Below are positions 25,022-35,800 of a stretch of 64,000 nt of DNA, in pieces (position 1 is the stretch's first letter; each line of letters opens with the position of its first letter). Origin of the DNA: Tagetes erecta. Taxonomy: Eukaryota; Streptophyta; Magnoliopsida; Asterales; Asteraceae. Position numbers and translations under genes: made by a program. The notes below the pieces were generated by a model. The model was given only the letters and a program-made list of their open reading frames with translations. It was not told the origin of the DNA and ran no database searches. Location: the NCBI GenBank assembly GCA_030867185.1, contig CM061487.1, positions 23,647,000 through 23,710,999 of the forward strand. The letters run 5' to 3'.

Positions 25022-25830
25022 CTGTTAAAAACACAAAACAAACACAAAACAAGACACATGTGTTAGATTCTTCATTAAACATATCAAAATTTTCATAAGT
25101 GTTTAAATAAAAGTTAGAAAACAAAACATTCACATAATCATTTTAAATCCTAAATTGTTCTAATAACCTGATTTTCATCATTTTAATTAAACAACTTTGA
25201 ATCTTAAAGATTATACTTCATGTTTCAATTTTAACTTTTAATCACTTAGGCAAAATTTTGACAATTTCATGATGAAAATGTTTATTATGTTTTGGTTCAG
25301 TTTTAACAAGTTTAATCACTTTTAAACAGATATTCCATCGTTTTGATGTTTAACTTTTAAAAGCTTCAAAGTTCATCAATGGCGATTTTTATCAGTTAAG
25401 AACATTTTGAGTGATTCAGTTGATTTTAAGGTGTTTTGATGCAAATGAGTGATTGAATGTTGATGATCGACAGATTTTAACCCTAAAACAACATTCGATT
25501 TAAGTTTTAACACACAAAATCAAAGTGTCGATTCAAAGTCCAAAACACTGTTCATCATCGTTTTTCTTTTTAACAGTTGATTTGCAGGTCTATTTAGGTC
25601 AAAAACACTTAATCACTACCTTATTCAATCGATCAACCTTGTTACAGAGCAAACGATTGAATATGATAACACGGCGATTTAGTTCAGAGAGGATTTGTGT
25701 GAAAGTGAGTGTGTGAAATGATAAGTGTTTGTGAAGAGGCGGTATTTTGTATCGTCAAAGATTTTAGGTCAAATTTTAAGTGCCGGGTCAACAAAAGGGA
25801 CGGGTAAACAAAATAAGCCCAATAAGCCTT

Positions 25831-25990
25831 GCCGGGTCAAGTACTGTAGTGACGGGTCATCTACTGTAGTGACGGGTCATGTACTGTAGTGACGGGTCAA
25901 GTACATCAGACAAGTCACAAACATGTGAAAAACACTTGACGGGTCAAGCACTGTAGAGACGGGTAAGTCACTGTAGTGACGGGTAAAGGT
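25831..25990. repeat. 20-bp repeats TACTGTAGTGACGGGTCA (element A)
   Basis: Three adjacent copies in exact 20-bp steps (25841, 25861, 25881) and two or three looser copies to 25990. On the plus strand the core is GACGGGTCA, the opposite orientation to the CACCCGGC array just to the right. The two arrays could therefore pair in RNA. Confidence 0.8.
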
Positions 25991-26020
25991 TAGGAACAAC
26001 TACACCTGATGGGTTTTATT

Positions 26021-26520
26021 CATCACCCGGCAGAATAGTTATCTTCAAAACATCACCCGGCAATATTTCTTCATCACCCGGCAACACAGTTGCTTTCCTT
26101 CATCCGGCTTGCTTTCTTCATTACACGGCAACTTTCTTCACACGGCAACCTTCTTAATCACACGGCAACCTTCTTCACACGACATGCATTTGTTCATTAC
26201 ACGGCAACATAGTTGTCTTCTATATCACCCGGCATGCTTTCTTCTTCATTACCCGGCAACATAGTGTCATACCTTTACACGGCAATAAGACTTCTCTTTT
26301 ACCCGGCTGTATAGTAAACACTTGTCACCCGGCAAGATATCTATGGCCTTCACCCGGCTGTATTTGACATGATCTTTGCCTGGCTGTACAGTGGTCATAA
26401 TATCTTCACCATTTACTCAATCACCCGGCATGTATCAACTTACAACATTACCCGGCTGAACAGTGTGTTCTTTACCCGGCTGTACAGTTGCATCTGATAT
26501 CTTTGCCCGGCAATAACACT
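26021..26520 (-). repeat. GCCGGGTGA motif array before the extra ORF (element A)
   Basis: About 20 degenerate copies, spaced irregularly by 15-40 bases. On the plus strand they read CACCCGGC, ACACGGC or TACCCGGCTGTACAGT. The sense strand of the element reads ACTGTACAGCCGGGTAA and similar. The same motif in the same sense orientation fills the leader before gag. Confidence 0.75.
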
Positions 26521-26900
26521 TGCGATTTTCTTCACTTTTCTTGTCTGTTGACTTTTTCAACGGCATTAATTGTACCTACAAACATTCTCCGACATATTAA
26601 TTAGACAAGATATCCTTAAAAAGAATGTTTGTCATATTAATTATCAAACAACATTAATCAAGACAATAACATTAATTCCAACTAAAATCATTTTCCTTTT
26701 TCTTTTTCAAAATTGTTTTTGCACAACCAATTTTTCTATATCCCGAAGCATTTTCTTAAAAACACATTACAAGACCTTGGGTTTGTTTTTAACACATCCA
26801 ATACTTTTGCTTTTCATACTACATAATCTTGTTCATTCAAAACACACTTATTCAAAACAAAATATTTTTGGATTTTGTAGATATTTTTCTTCAATTTTAT

Positions 26901-26912
26901 TCTCCCCCTAAA
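26901..26912 (-). promoter_or_regulatory. Internal polypurine motif (element A)
   Basis: The plus strand TCTCCCCCTAAA is TTTAGGGGGAGA in element orientation, matching the core of the polypurine tract next to B's 3' LTR. Extra polypurine copies after pol are a reported feature of Sireviruses. Also present at 38625-38636 in B. Confidence 0.55.
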
Positions 26913-28010
26913 CTTGAAATTTCTTGAAATTTTTAAGTTTAACAAGGATGTTGATGTGTCAATAATGATTCCATATGCCTGCACACAAAGCACACACATT
27001 AAAATAAAGACATATGCAATGCAATGAATCAAAATATCGCAGTGAGATCATACCATACATTATCTGAACATGTTTTGCAAGTTTTGAATAGACATTTGAC
27101 TTATGCTTGATTGAGTGATGATATGAAAACATACCAATTAGCTCGAATTGACACACTTACTTTTTCAGTATCATGATGATATTTAAGGTTCGATTAGAAT
27201 GACTTATGTGACCCACATGTATACATATGTCAACATATTTCCTTATCTAACACTACATGAATGCATATTGCACAAAACCTGGTCACTTACAGTCATACAC
27301 AGTGTGGAATCTGGGTTCTATTCGGATTTGGTCCACTTTGGGACTTCTTTTTAATTCCATCTTTGGGAATTTTTCATTTCCTATCGTTCCCCTTGGGAAT
27401 CTTCTGAATTCCATTTTGGAATTTTTGTTTGGTGTTGGTCCACATTTGGGACTCTTTTTGTTCCATTTTGGAATCTTTTGCTGCATCTTGAAGCTCAAAA
27501 GAGACTTCGTGTGAGACTTCAGGTCTGTGGGTACCACAACAAAGAAGCTCACGATGCGGTTCATCACACTGAATACACTGCATCGTTACCCGATCATGCA
27601 CAACTATCATCACAAGCAATGTATCAAAAGATATATATCTAGACATGTATAACAATGGAACTTAACACAAAGATCATTAAGTTTGTGTTTGTCAACAATC
27701 AACTTACTTTTTCAGTCTAATTGCCTGAGCTGTCTAGCACATCAATTAACATTCACCAGTCTTTATTAAAAATGATGTAACAAATAATGTCTAGTTTAAC
27801 TATCATTTCTCACTTTTTGCAATATAGATTCTTATGACATGATATTTTCTTTTCTTTTTGCTTTTATATTTTGTTTTTGCTTTTCTTTTTCATGCACACA
27901 CACAATGCAAAACATAAAATAAAAGACAAAGGAATCAATACTTAACATCAACTTATTATATTTTTGGCTTTTATATTTTCTGATTTTTCTTTTGTTTTTG
28001 AAAAATAGAA

Positions 28011-31000
28011 TCAATCATGATTGATTAATCCTATGTATTGAATTAAAAATTCAAACCGGCCTGACAAAAATGATTTTGTGAAAAGATCTGCCAGTTGTTT
28101 GTCGGTATGAACTTTAATCAAAATTATTAAACTTTTTTCAGAGTTGTCTCTTAAAAAGTGATATCGAATTTCGATATGTTTGGTTTTTGAGTGTTGAACA
28201 GGATTAGCAGTAATAAACATAGCAGCAGTATTGTCTATGTAAATAGGAGTTTTCAGAAAGTTAAACCCGTAGTCCAGCAATTGATTTTGTAGCCACAAAA
28301 CTTGAGAACATCCTGCAGATGCAGCGATATACTCTGCTTCAGCTGTGGATACAGAAACATTGGTCTGCTTCTTGCATTGCCAAGAGACAAGTCTAGGACC
28401 CAGAAATTGACAACCACCAGTAGTCGATTTCCTGTCAAGAGCACAACCACCAAAATCACTGTCAGAATAGCTATATAATTCAAAATTTCCTTCATAAGGA
28501 TACCATAACCCAAGATTTGGTTTCCCTTTGAGATATCTGAATATACGCTTCACAGCAACAAGATGCGACTCTTTCGGATCTGACTGATATCTGGCGCATA
28601 CACACACAGTGTACATGATGTCTGGTCTTGATGCAGTAAGATACATCAGAGAACCGATCATTGATCTGTATAGTGTTTGATCAACAGCTTTGCCCTTTGG
28701 ATCTGGTTGTATCTTGCAATTCACGTCAGAAGGAGTTCGGATAGTCTGACAATCTTGCATCTTGAACTTTTTCAGCAACTTCTCAACAAATTTTGATTGG
28801 TTGATAAAAATCCCGTCAGCAGACTGTTTCACTTGTAATCCAAGAAAGAAATTAATCTCCCCCATCGAACTCATCTGAAATCTTGACTTCATGATTTCTT
28901 CAAATTCTTTGCACATGGACTCACTGGTCGATCCGAAGATAATATCGTCCACATAAACTTGAACGCACAATAAATCATCATTCTCCCTCTTCATAAACAA
29001 AGTTGGATCAATCTGACCTCTTGTAAATCCGTGTTCTAGTAAATGCTTGGATAATGTCTCATACCAGATTCTCGGAGCTTGGTGTAGACCATATAGAGCT
29101 TTACTCAACTTGTATACACGATGAGGATAGTCAGGATCTTCAAAACCCGGAGGTTGTCTGACATATACGTCATCTGTAATCGGTCCATACAGAAAAGCAC
29201 CTTTAACGTCCATTTGGAATACTTTAAACTTCATGAAAGATGCATATGCAAGAAAAACGCGTATGGCTTCAAGTCTTGCGACTGGAGCAAACACCTCTTC
29301 GGAATCAATGCCTTCTTCCTGAGTGTATCCCTGTGCAATCAGTCTTGCTTTGTTTCTTACCACAATGCCACGTTCGTCTGGCTTGTTTTTGTACAACCAT
29401 CTTGTACCAATCGCATTCTCTCCTTCAGGTAAATCCACAAGTTTCCAAACTTTCTGTTTGCGAAACTGAAGCAATTCCTCTTGCATGGCTTCAATCCAAC
29501 TGTTATCTTTAAGCGCCTCTGAAATATTCTTTGGCACCACTTGAGATAGAAAACACGAGTAAAGACAGACATTTGCTTGTTCGGTCTGACTTCTTGTAGT
29601 TCTCTGATTCAACGGCCCAATAATCTGAGAGACAGGATGTTTCTTGTGAATTCGATGAATAGGAATATCACCTCCTTGCACTTGAGTCTCTAGATTAGAA
29701 GTATTCAGATTTGGTAGATCTTGTAGTATAGTCGAAGTATGCGGTGTGAAATTCGGGACATGATCCGGTGAATTGATGAAGTAATCAAAAGATTCTGGAA
29801 TAACTTCAACATTCGGATCTGATGATGGTTGATTTTGAACGGATCCACCATCATTAGGAGAAAATTGTGGATTCACATCTTCTTCAAGATTATTCGATTC
29901 TTGATCTTCATGAGAACCAGAAGGACCCGGAGCTTGACTGGATTTGACATGATCAGGATTGTGAAATGACATGAACGGATATTCAGAATTAATATTGCCA
30001 TCCTCGTCATTATCAGAATCGTCACTAAAGATTCCTAAGTCACCTGATTCTTTCCTTGCTTTTCCTGAAAAATCAAACAAGTTAGAATTGAAAGAATTTG
30101 ATAACGCATCTAAATCAAATAACCATTCGGGACCATGCGCCACTGACGGAAACGAATTTTCTAAAAACTTTACATTAATAGTTTCAATAACAGTATTTGT
30201 TTTGCTATTAAAAACCCGATAAGCTTTAGAAACAGACGAATATCCTAGGAAAAATCCATCGTCAGATTTTGACTCAAATTTCCCGAGATGATCATTTAAA
30301 TTTAGAACCGTTACGGGACAACCAAATGCTTTCAAATAAGAAATATTCGGCTTTCTTCCAAATAACAACTCATAAGATGTTTTCTTTTTATCTTGCACTA
30401 ATAATGTCCTGTTTTGTACAAAACACGCAGTAGCAATAGCTTCATCCCAAAATGTGATAGGAATTTTGGCATCTGCGAGCATGGATCTTGCTGCTTCAAT
30501 TAGTGTCCGGTTTTTCCGTTCCGCAACCCCATTCTGTTGAGGCGTTCTTGGAGCACTAAATTGTCTAGCAATTCCTTTTTCTGCACAGAACAAATCAACA
30601 TTAGCGTTTTTGAATTCAGTTCCATTATCACTTCTTAAAACTTTTACTTTACAATCCAATTGGTTTTCAACTTTGATGATAAATTCTTTTAATAACTCCG
30701 CAGTTTCAGATTTAGCATGCAAGAAATAAACCCAAGAAAATCTAGTGAAATCGTCAATAATGACAAAACAGTAAGACTTCTTTCCGATGCTTTGCACATT
30801 CGTTGGTCCGAAAAGATCCATATGTAGCATCTGCAAGGGTTTTGAAATGGAGTTTTCTAGCTTGGACTTAAAAGACATTCTGTGCTGTTTTCCTTTCAAA
30901 CATGCTGGACAGAGATCATTTGTAGAGAATTTCTTCGATGGAATTCCCACAGCGTGATTTCCAGTCACCAGTCGATTCATGTTTCTGAAGTTTGAATGGC

Positions 31001-31460
31001 CCAGCCGTCTATGCCAAAGCTGACTCTCATCATTTGAAGCATGGGCAATGAGACAGGTTGTTTCGGTATCAGCGTCAATCTGTGACATATCCAACTTGTA
31101 TACATCACGATCTCTTGGAGCTTTAACCACTACCCACTCATTGTCAATCTTGAAACCTGGTTTAAGAATATAACAGAAAGAATCATCAAATAAAGTTGAA
31201 TAAGATTTATCACAAATTTGAGATACACTTAGTAAGTTAAAGTTCAACTGTGCACAGTAGTTGACTTTATCGAAACTAATGACCCCATTGGATACGGTTC
31301 CTTCTCCTGTGATTTTACCACCCGCATCACCTCCAAATGCAACGTGTGTACCATTTTTCAGCTTGAAATCCTGAAGCAAGGCATGGTTGCCTGTCATGTG
31401 CCGGCTACACCCACTATCAACGAACCATGAGTTGATAGGTCTTCTTGGGCGTACCTGCAT
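28011..31460 (-). CDS. pol: Copia pol polyprotein, element A (intact)
   Basis: 1,149 residues in one frame. Aspartic protease: WFVDSGCSRHMTG (Asp15). Integrase zinc finger: H150-X4-H155 and C184-X2-C187. Integrase catalytic triad: Asp215 (HMDLFGP), Asp278 (RSDNGTEF) and Glu314 (NGVAERKN), spaced D-X35-E. Reverse transcriptase: DVKGAFLYG at about 751 and YVDD at 836-839. RNase H: SYSDSDFGGC, STAEAEY, YIDNTAA and LADLFTKS near the end. The start at 31460 (MQVRP) is shared with B and C and lies 12 nt after the gag stop, in the same frame. One atypical residue is Ser in place of the usual Tyr in GIDSEEVFAPVAR. It could supply enzymes in trans, although its own element is broken. Confidence 0.9.
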   Translation of the reverse strand: MQVRPRRPINSWFVDSGCSRHMTGNHALLQDFKLKNGTHVAFGGDAGGKITGEGTVSNGVISFDKVNYCAQLNFNLLSVSQICDKSYSTLFDDSFCYILKPGFKIDNEWVVVKAPRDRDVYKLDMSQIDADTETTCLIAHASNDESQLWHRRLGHSNFRNMNRLVTGNHAVGIPSKKFSTNDLCPACLKGKQHRMSFKSKLENSISKPLQMLHMDLFGPTNVQSIGKKSYCFVIIDDFTRFSWVYFLHAKSETAELLKEFIIKVENQLDCKVKVLRSDNGTEFKNANVDLFCAEKGIARQFSAPRTPQQNGVAERKNRTLIEAARSMLADAKIPITFWDEAIATACFVQNRTLLVQDKKKTSYELLFGRKPNISYLKAFGCPVTVLNLNDHLGKFESKSDDGFFLGYSSVSKAYRVFNSKTNTVIETINVKFLENSFPSVAHGPEWLFDLDALSNSFNSNLFDFSGKARKESGDLGIFSDDSDNDEDGNINSEYPFMSFHNPDHVKSSQAPGPSGSHEDQESNNLEEDVNPQFSPNDGGSVQNQPSSDPNVEVIPESFDYFINSPDHVPNFTPHTSTILQDLPNLNTSNLETQVQGGDIPIHRIHKKHPVSQIIGPLNQRTTRSQTEQANVCLYSCFLSQVVPKNISEALKDNSWIEAMQEELLQFRKQKVWKLVDLPEGENAIGTRWLYKNKPDERGIVVRNKARLIAQGYTQEEGIDSEEVFAPVARLEAIRVFLAYASFMKFKVFQMDVKGAFLYGPITDDVYVRQPPGFEDPDYPHRVYKLSKALYGLHQAPRIWYETLSKHLLEHGFTRGQIDPTLFMKRENDDLLCVQVYVDDIIFGSTSESMCKEFEEIMKSRFQMSSMGEINFFLGLQVKQSADGIFINQSKFVEKLLKKFKMQDCQTIRTPSDVNCKIQPDPKGKAVDQTLYRSMIGSLMYLTASRPDIMYTVCVCARYQSDPKESHLVAVKRIFRYLKGKPNLGLWYPYEGNFELYSYSDSDFGGCALDRKSTTGGCQFLGPRLVSWQCKKQTNVSVSTAEAEYIAASAGCSQVLWLQNQLLDYGFNFLKTPIYIDNTAAMFITANPVQHSKTKHIEIRYHFLRDNSEKSLIILIKVHTDKQLADLFTKSFLSGRFEFLIQYIGLINHD

Positions 31461-31472
31461 TTCAACAATTAC

Positions 31473-32447
31473 TTAGTTAGTTTGGTCAACCCAGGCCCAC
31501 ACGGTCTTGGGTTTTCCGAATCTATCAGCAATAGTAACTTGTTGATATTGAACATTTTGAAAATTTGTTTCATTTAAGAGATTTTGATGCTGATAACTGT
31601 TGTTTCGCCCATTGGCGTTCATTGACTGCTTTCTTCTTAAAGCCCTGAACCTTTCCTCCAACTGAGGATCAAGGTTGTTTTCAAAATTTTGGTTTCTTAC
31701 CAACAAAGCTCTCGGCTTAAAATTGTTAACCTGCACACTTCTTGACAAGTTAGAAACAGAATTGTTTCGATTGAAATTTCTCAAAACTGGAGAATGACTT
31801 TGACTCATATTTTGAAAACCAAATGAATTATTTCTTTGAAAGTTTGAATATGGAGTCATTTCTCTAGTTGAGTTTGATCGAAAGAAACAATCCTTTGTGT
31901 CATGGTTTCTTCTCTCACAAATATCACAAAATTTGTTATAATAACATTCTTCTGAAGAATGGTTTCTTTTGTCACAAAAACTGCAGTACCTGTTAAAGAA
32001 ACATTCAGCAGTAGTATGGTTATAACGATCACAGTTCTCACAATGTTTCTTGCTAATCCTAAAGAGCCGATTGTTAACTTTTGATGTTGAACCAAATCGT
32101 GATTCATTATCTTGGTTGTTCGGTTTTAGATTAACACTCTTTTGTGGAGACATTGTTTGTGATTTTGATTGCATGGGACTTTGGTTCGATTTTAAACTGT
32201 TCTGTTTGGTTACCTTTTTGTTTTCAATTCTCTTATCATTGACAGCGGAAGACTTAGGACTGAACCTGTTTTCAGACCAGAGTTAGATTTGATTGGAGAA
32301 TTGATTGGTTTACCATAAGATCCGTTCAAATCAAACGTTCCTGCAGACACAAACTTGATTTTCTTACCTTTTGACACTTTCTTGACAGGTTTGTCTTTGT
32401 CAGTTTTAACACTTTGAACTTTGGTGTTGTCATTTGATTTTAAGACA
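31473..32447 (-). pseudogene. gag: Element A gag, 3' part (three CCHC knuckles)
   Basis: This is the C-terminal part of gag, separated from its first part (48084-50633) by insertion of element B. It encodes three consecutive CX2CX4HX4C knuckles (C-EN-C.., CSFCDKRNHSSEEC, CDICERRNHDTKDC) and ends KPKTVWAWVDQTN. A one-base deletion near 32260 (GGACTGAACC versus GGACCTGAACC in B) shifts the frame upstream of the knuckles. The knuckles would bind RNA. The stop at 31473 is followed 12 nt later by the pol ATG. Confidence 0.8.
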
Positions 32448-32452
32448 CTTTT
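32448..32452. repeat. Target duplication CTTTT, left side of element B
   Basis: CTTTT precedes the LTR here and follows the other LTR at 48079-48083. Joining the flanks at one copy restores continuity of A's gag sequence as seen in B. This proves B inserted into A. Confidence 0.9.
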
Positions 32453-32795
32453 TGATAGGTTCAATTGGATCGTAACAATCACTCAAATGATCAGAATAAC
32501 AAGTACAAACAAAACGATTCAATCACAAACACAATCCATACTCATAATTCTCGATGTATATTGATGATCAAAGCAATTCGTAGTACAAGTGCAGGAGAAA
32601 CAAAATCACACACAGTTAATTCTCTCTCTAACAGTGTAAAAGTGATCTAGCCTCCCTCCTCACACACACACACTACATGCTTATAACAAACAAAATACAA
32701 GTTTAAGGAAAATACATAATAAACCCTAAACTATACAAACATATAAACAATAAACAAAATACAAAGTAAATCTTAACAAGGAAATAACCCTAACA
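32453..32795 (-). repeat. 3' LTR of element B
   Basis: 343 bp. In element orientation it begins TGTTAGGGTTATTTCC and ends CCTATCA. It matches 47734-48078 apart from one base near the outer end and a missing AT dinucleotide, and is about 95% like A's LTR by eye. It contains a CA run and an AG-rich stretch (TTAGAGAGAGAATTAAC). Confidence 0.95.
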
Positions 32796-32810
32796 GTACT
32801 CCCCCTAAGA
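32796..32810 (-). promoter_or_regulatory. Polypurine tract of element B
   Basis: In element orientation this reads AATCTTAGGGGGAGTAC, directly before the TGTTAGGG start of the 3' LTR. It is the plus-strand primer for reverse transcription. Two similar motifs occur in the unrelated copia remnant at 51968 and 52084. Confidence 0.8.
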
Positions 32811-32869
32811 TTTAACTTTGGATCTTCAAAAACTTCAATCTTTTTCTTCTTTTATCAGCATCATCTCTT

Positions 32870-35800
32870 TTACCATTCTTCTGGTTCGTCTTTGATTTTC
32901 AGCATCTCTCGTCCTTTATACTCTTCTTTTTCCTTCAAAGCTTCTTCAATGCATGATTTGAACTTTTCGGCAATCTTGGCTTGTCGAGGCTTGGATTCAT
33001 TCGTCAGAATTGGCAGAGCATTCATGCGTCTTAGTGAATCCAGATTCACACCTGCAAAATCGATATTAGCATAAAACTCAAACGGCAACTCTTGGCCTTG
33101 AACTTTCACCTCCAAAGTACCCTTCCTACTGATCCGCATATATTCTATCTCTGGTATATCAACCATCACGAGATTAGAATTGAGTAAAGCCTTTCTCACA
33201 CGAATCTTCTCCGAAGTAGCAGCAATCACTTCTATCATCACAGTGAATAACTTTCTGTCAGCTTCAGCAAGTTTGTCTTTGCATTTCTCAATCTTGTAAC
33301 TTCGCAAAAATTCAATATAAGAAGGATGCAGCAGTTTCAACTCAAAGGTACTGAAAAGTGTGATCATATCCTTGTCCCAATCCTCCAAGTTCCGAACAAG
33401 CTTCAGTTCAAACGTTTCCTGATTGTAAAATACTCTGAGTATTGGCTTCGTCATTTGCGACCCATCTATCACCTTCAATCCAGGATCTGTAATCTTGTCA
33501 AAGTACTCATCCGAGAACTCTTCCAAGTACATATCTTCAGTTACCACCAAACGTTTCTTCTTTCTTTGTTTCTTAGCTTGCACATATGCTGTATCTTCCT
33601 GTTGACCTCTAAAGTCAAGAAACTTTGCTGTTCTACCCATTCCAGCATCAAGAAGCATCACGCATTTATCACCACGCTCAGCATGCGTGTGATTAATTAA
33701 CCTCAGTTTGTGCAGCTCTTTCAAATCCTGAACCTCCAGTTTAAAGATGCTTGAGTAGTAATGATATACGTCACATAATCCATTTACTCTCTTGATCATA
33801 AATGCATCAAAGACTTCATCGTATTTCCAAGCTATTATCTTCACCTTCTTATTCTTTTCAGGCACAATCATCGAATTCAGTAATTCAGCAATCGATTGCC
33901 CTTTACTCAGCAATGACCTAACAATATCACCTGCTGTTGCTGCTTTATGCCAAGACTCACGCACCTCCATTGGTATGTTGTAAGATTTAGCTTCGCTTGG
34001 AAACATATCCATCAGTTCATGTCTTTTCTTATGTGCATCTTCAGGTAAAGCCATTACTGGAATCTCCTTTGGTCCAAGCACTTTAAATCTCTTTGTCAAC
34101 TCGTAATACCGAGGATTGTTATAATCCAAGTAAAACATTCTGTTGTACATCTTCTCCGTCTTCATAAAACTGACCACTATCTTCCTCAGTGACTCAGACT
34201 TTAACCTCTGCAGCGTCTTGTATGGATAGTTCCTCGAACTCAACCAACTACGCATATTTGATGCAGTCATTTCATCTGGATTTTGATGATAAAGCTTAGT
34301 CGGAGGTAAGTCTTCTATGTTTAAGCTTTCTTGCATCGGAGTCCATTCACCCATCTCAATCACGAACTCTTTTTGATCAGCTTCGGCTTTATCTTGGGCA
34401 GTAATGCACTTCTCATACTCTTCGTTTATCTGACTTACCGTCAAACCATTCAAGAACACTGAGTTGTACTTCATTCTCTCAAGATATGCAAACCTCTGAT
34501 CCAAATCATCTGGTAACTCTTCAGCAACATTCTGTACAGGCTCAGCTTCATCCTCAGACTCAGTCCAATCTATCTCATCTAAATCATCCAATGCTTCTAT
34601 CATAGGTGCATCATCAGTTTGAACCGGCTCAGACTGACTAGCAACTTCAGCTTCTGTTTCAGGCACATTCACAGCTTCAGATTGAATCGGCTCAATCTGA
34701 ACTGTATCCTCAGAACCAGCTTCTTTTTCACTCTCAGTGGCAACAAACTCTTCAGTCTTAGCTACAGAATCAGATTGAATCGGCTCAATCTGACCTGATT
34801 TATCAGTCTCAGCTTCAGTCACCTTTTCACTCTCAATCACCGCTACAGATTGAATCGGCTCAATCTGCACTGTTTCATGAATCTTCGCCTTTTTCGAGCT
34901 TCCTTCATCACCAAAAATTTCAGGAACAGCATCTATCTTCCTCTTTCCCTCAGCTTTGTCCATCTTGACAGTTTCAGCAACAGCTTCATCGGGAATAATG
35001 ATTGGTGATTCTACCAAAATACCAGCATTTGTAGTACCTCGAGCTCTAGTCAAGTAAACTTTTGGCACATGCGATTCTGTCACTTCTATAACTTCTTCAG
35101 AAAAGTCTTTGTCTGATGATGAGCCAGCCTTCTTTGGTTTCATTTCTTCCAACTCTTTTTCTAGCATCTCTTTTTCTGCCTCCAATGTGTTGCATTCAGC
35201 CTTAACCTCAGTATAATCATACTTTAGGTTTTCATATTCCTCCTTTAACTTTGCATGTTCGGCCTTTAACTCATCATGTTCAATTTTCAAATTCAGATGA
35301 TCAGAATCCAATTCTTTGAAAATCTTCAAGTTCTGATTGTGAATATCCCAATATTCATCAAACCTTTTCTTTTTGCGATCATTTGAAGCTTTCAACAAGT
35401 TATTAGCTTCAATCAACTTTTCCACCATATCTTCTAACTCTGCAATACGTTTCTCTTTTTCATCCTCAATTTCATCAACACTTGGCACAACATTTGGTGA
35501 AGACTTCAAATCTTGTCCAATGTTTTCAGCAATTGGTGGTGAAGTGGTGGGAAAATCAATAGCAATAGGATCAGTAATGCCAGCATCCACTTCATCTATC
35601 TGTGCAATAGATTCAGCTTCGGCCATTACTGTCTGAGCAATCTCTATCACATCAATCTCTTCAGGCTTCTCTATTGGTTTAGATCTCTTCTTTCGAACAT
35701 ACTGAACAGAAATGTCTTTTGGAACATCAACAATAACTTCTTCAATCACAGAAGCAACCTCAGCAGGTTCTTCTATCATAGTAGTCTCCATAACCTCAAC

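Larger units (their letters stand above)
25022..28010 (-). other. Long spacer between pol and extra ORF (element A)
   Basis: Three kilobases with no convincing gene; a closely similar spacer exists in element B. In element orientation it holds: short GGAAT/ATTCC-type repeats (about 27480-27320), an internal polypurine motif (26912-26901), an array of GCCGGGTGA-like motifs (26520-26021), a 20-bp repeat family (25990-25831) and an AT-rich stretch up to the ATG at 25021. It probably holds the signals for expressing the extra ORF (inference). Confidence 0.7.

Noticed and set aside
32465..32650. Identical 61-aa frames in the LTRs (also at 47746)
   Set aside because: They lie on the strand opposite to the element, exist only because the LTR is duplicated, and have no recognisable domain.
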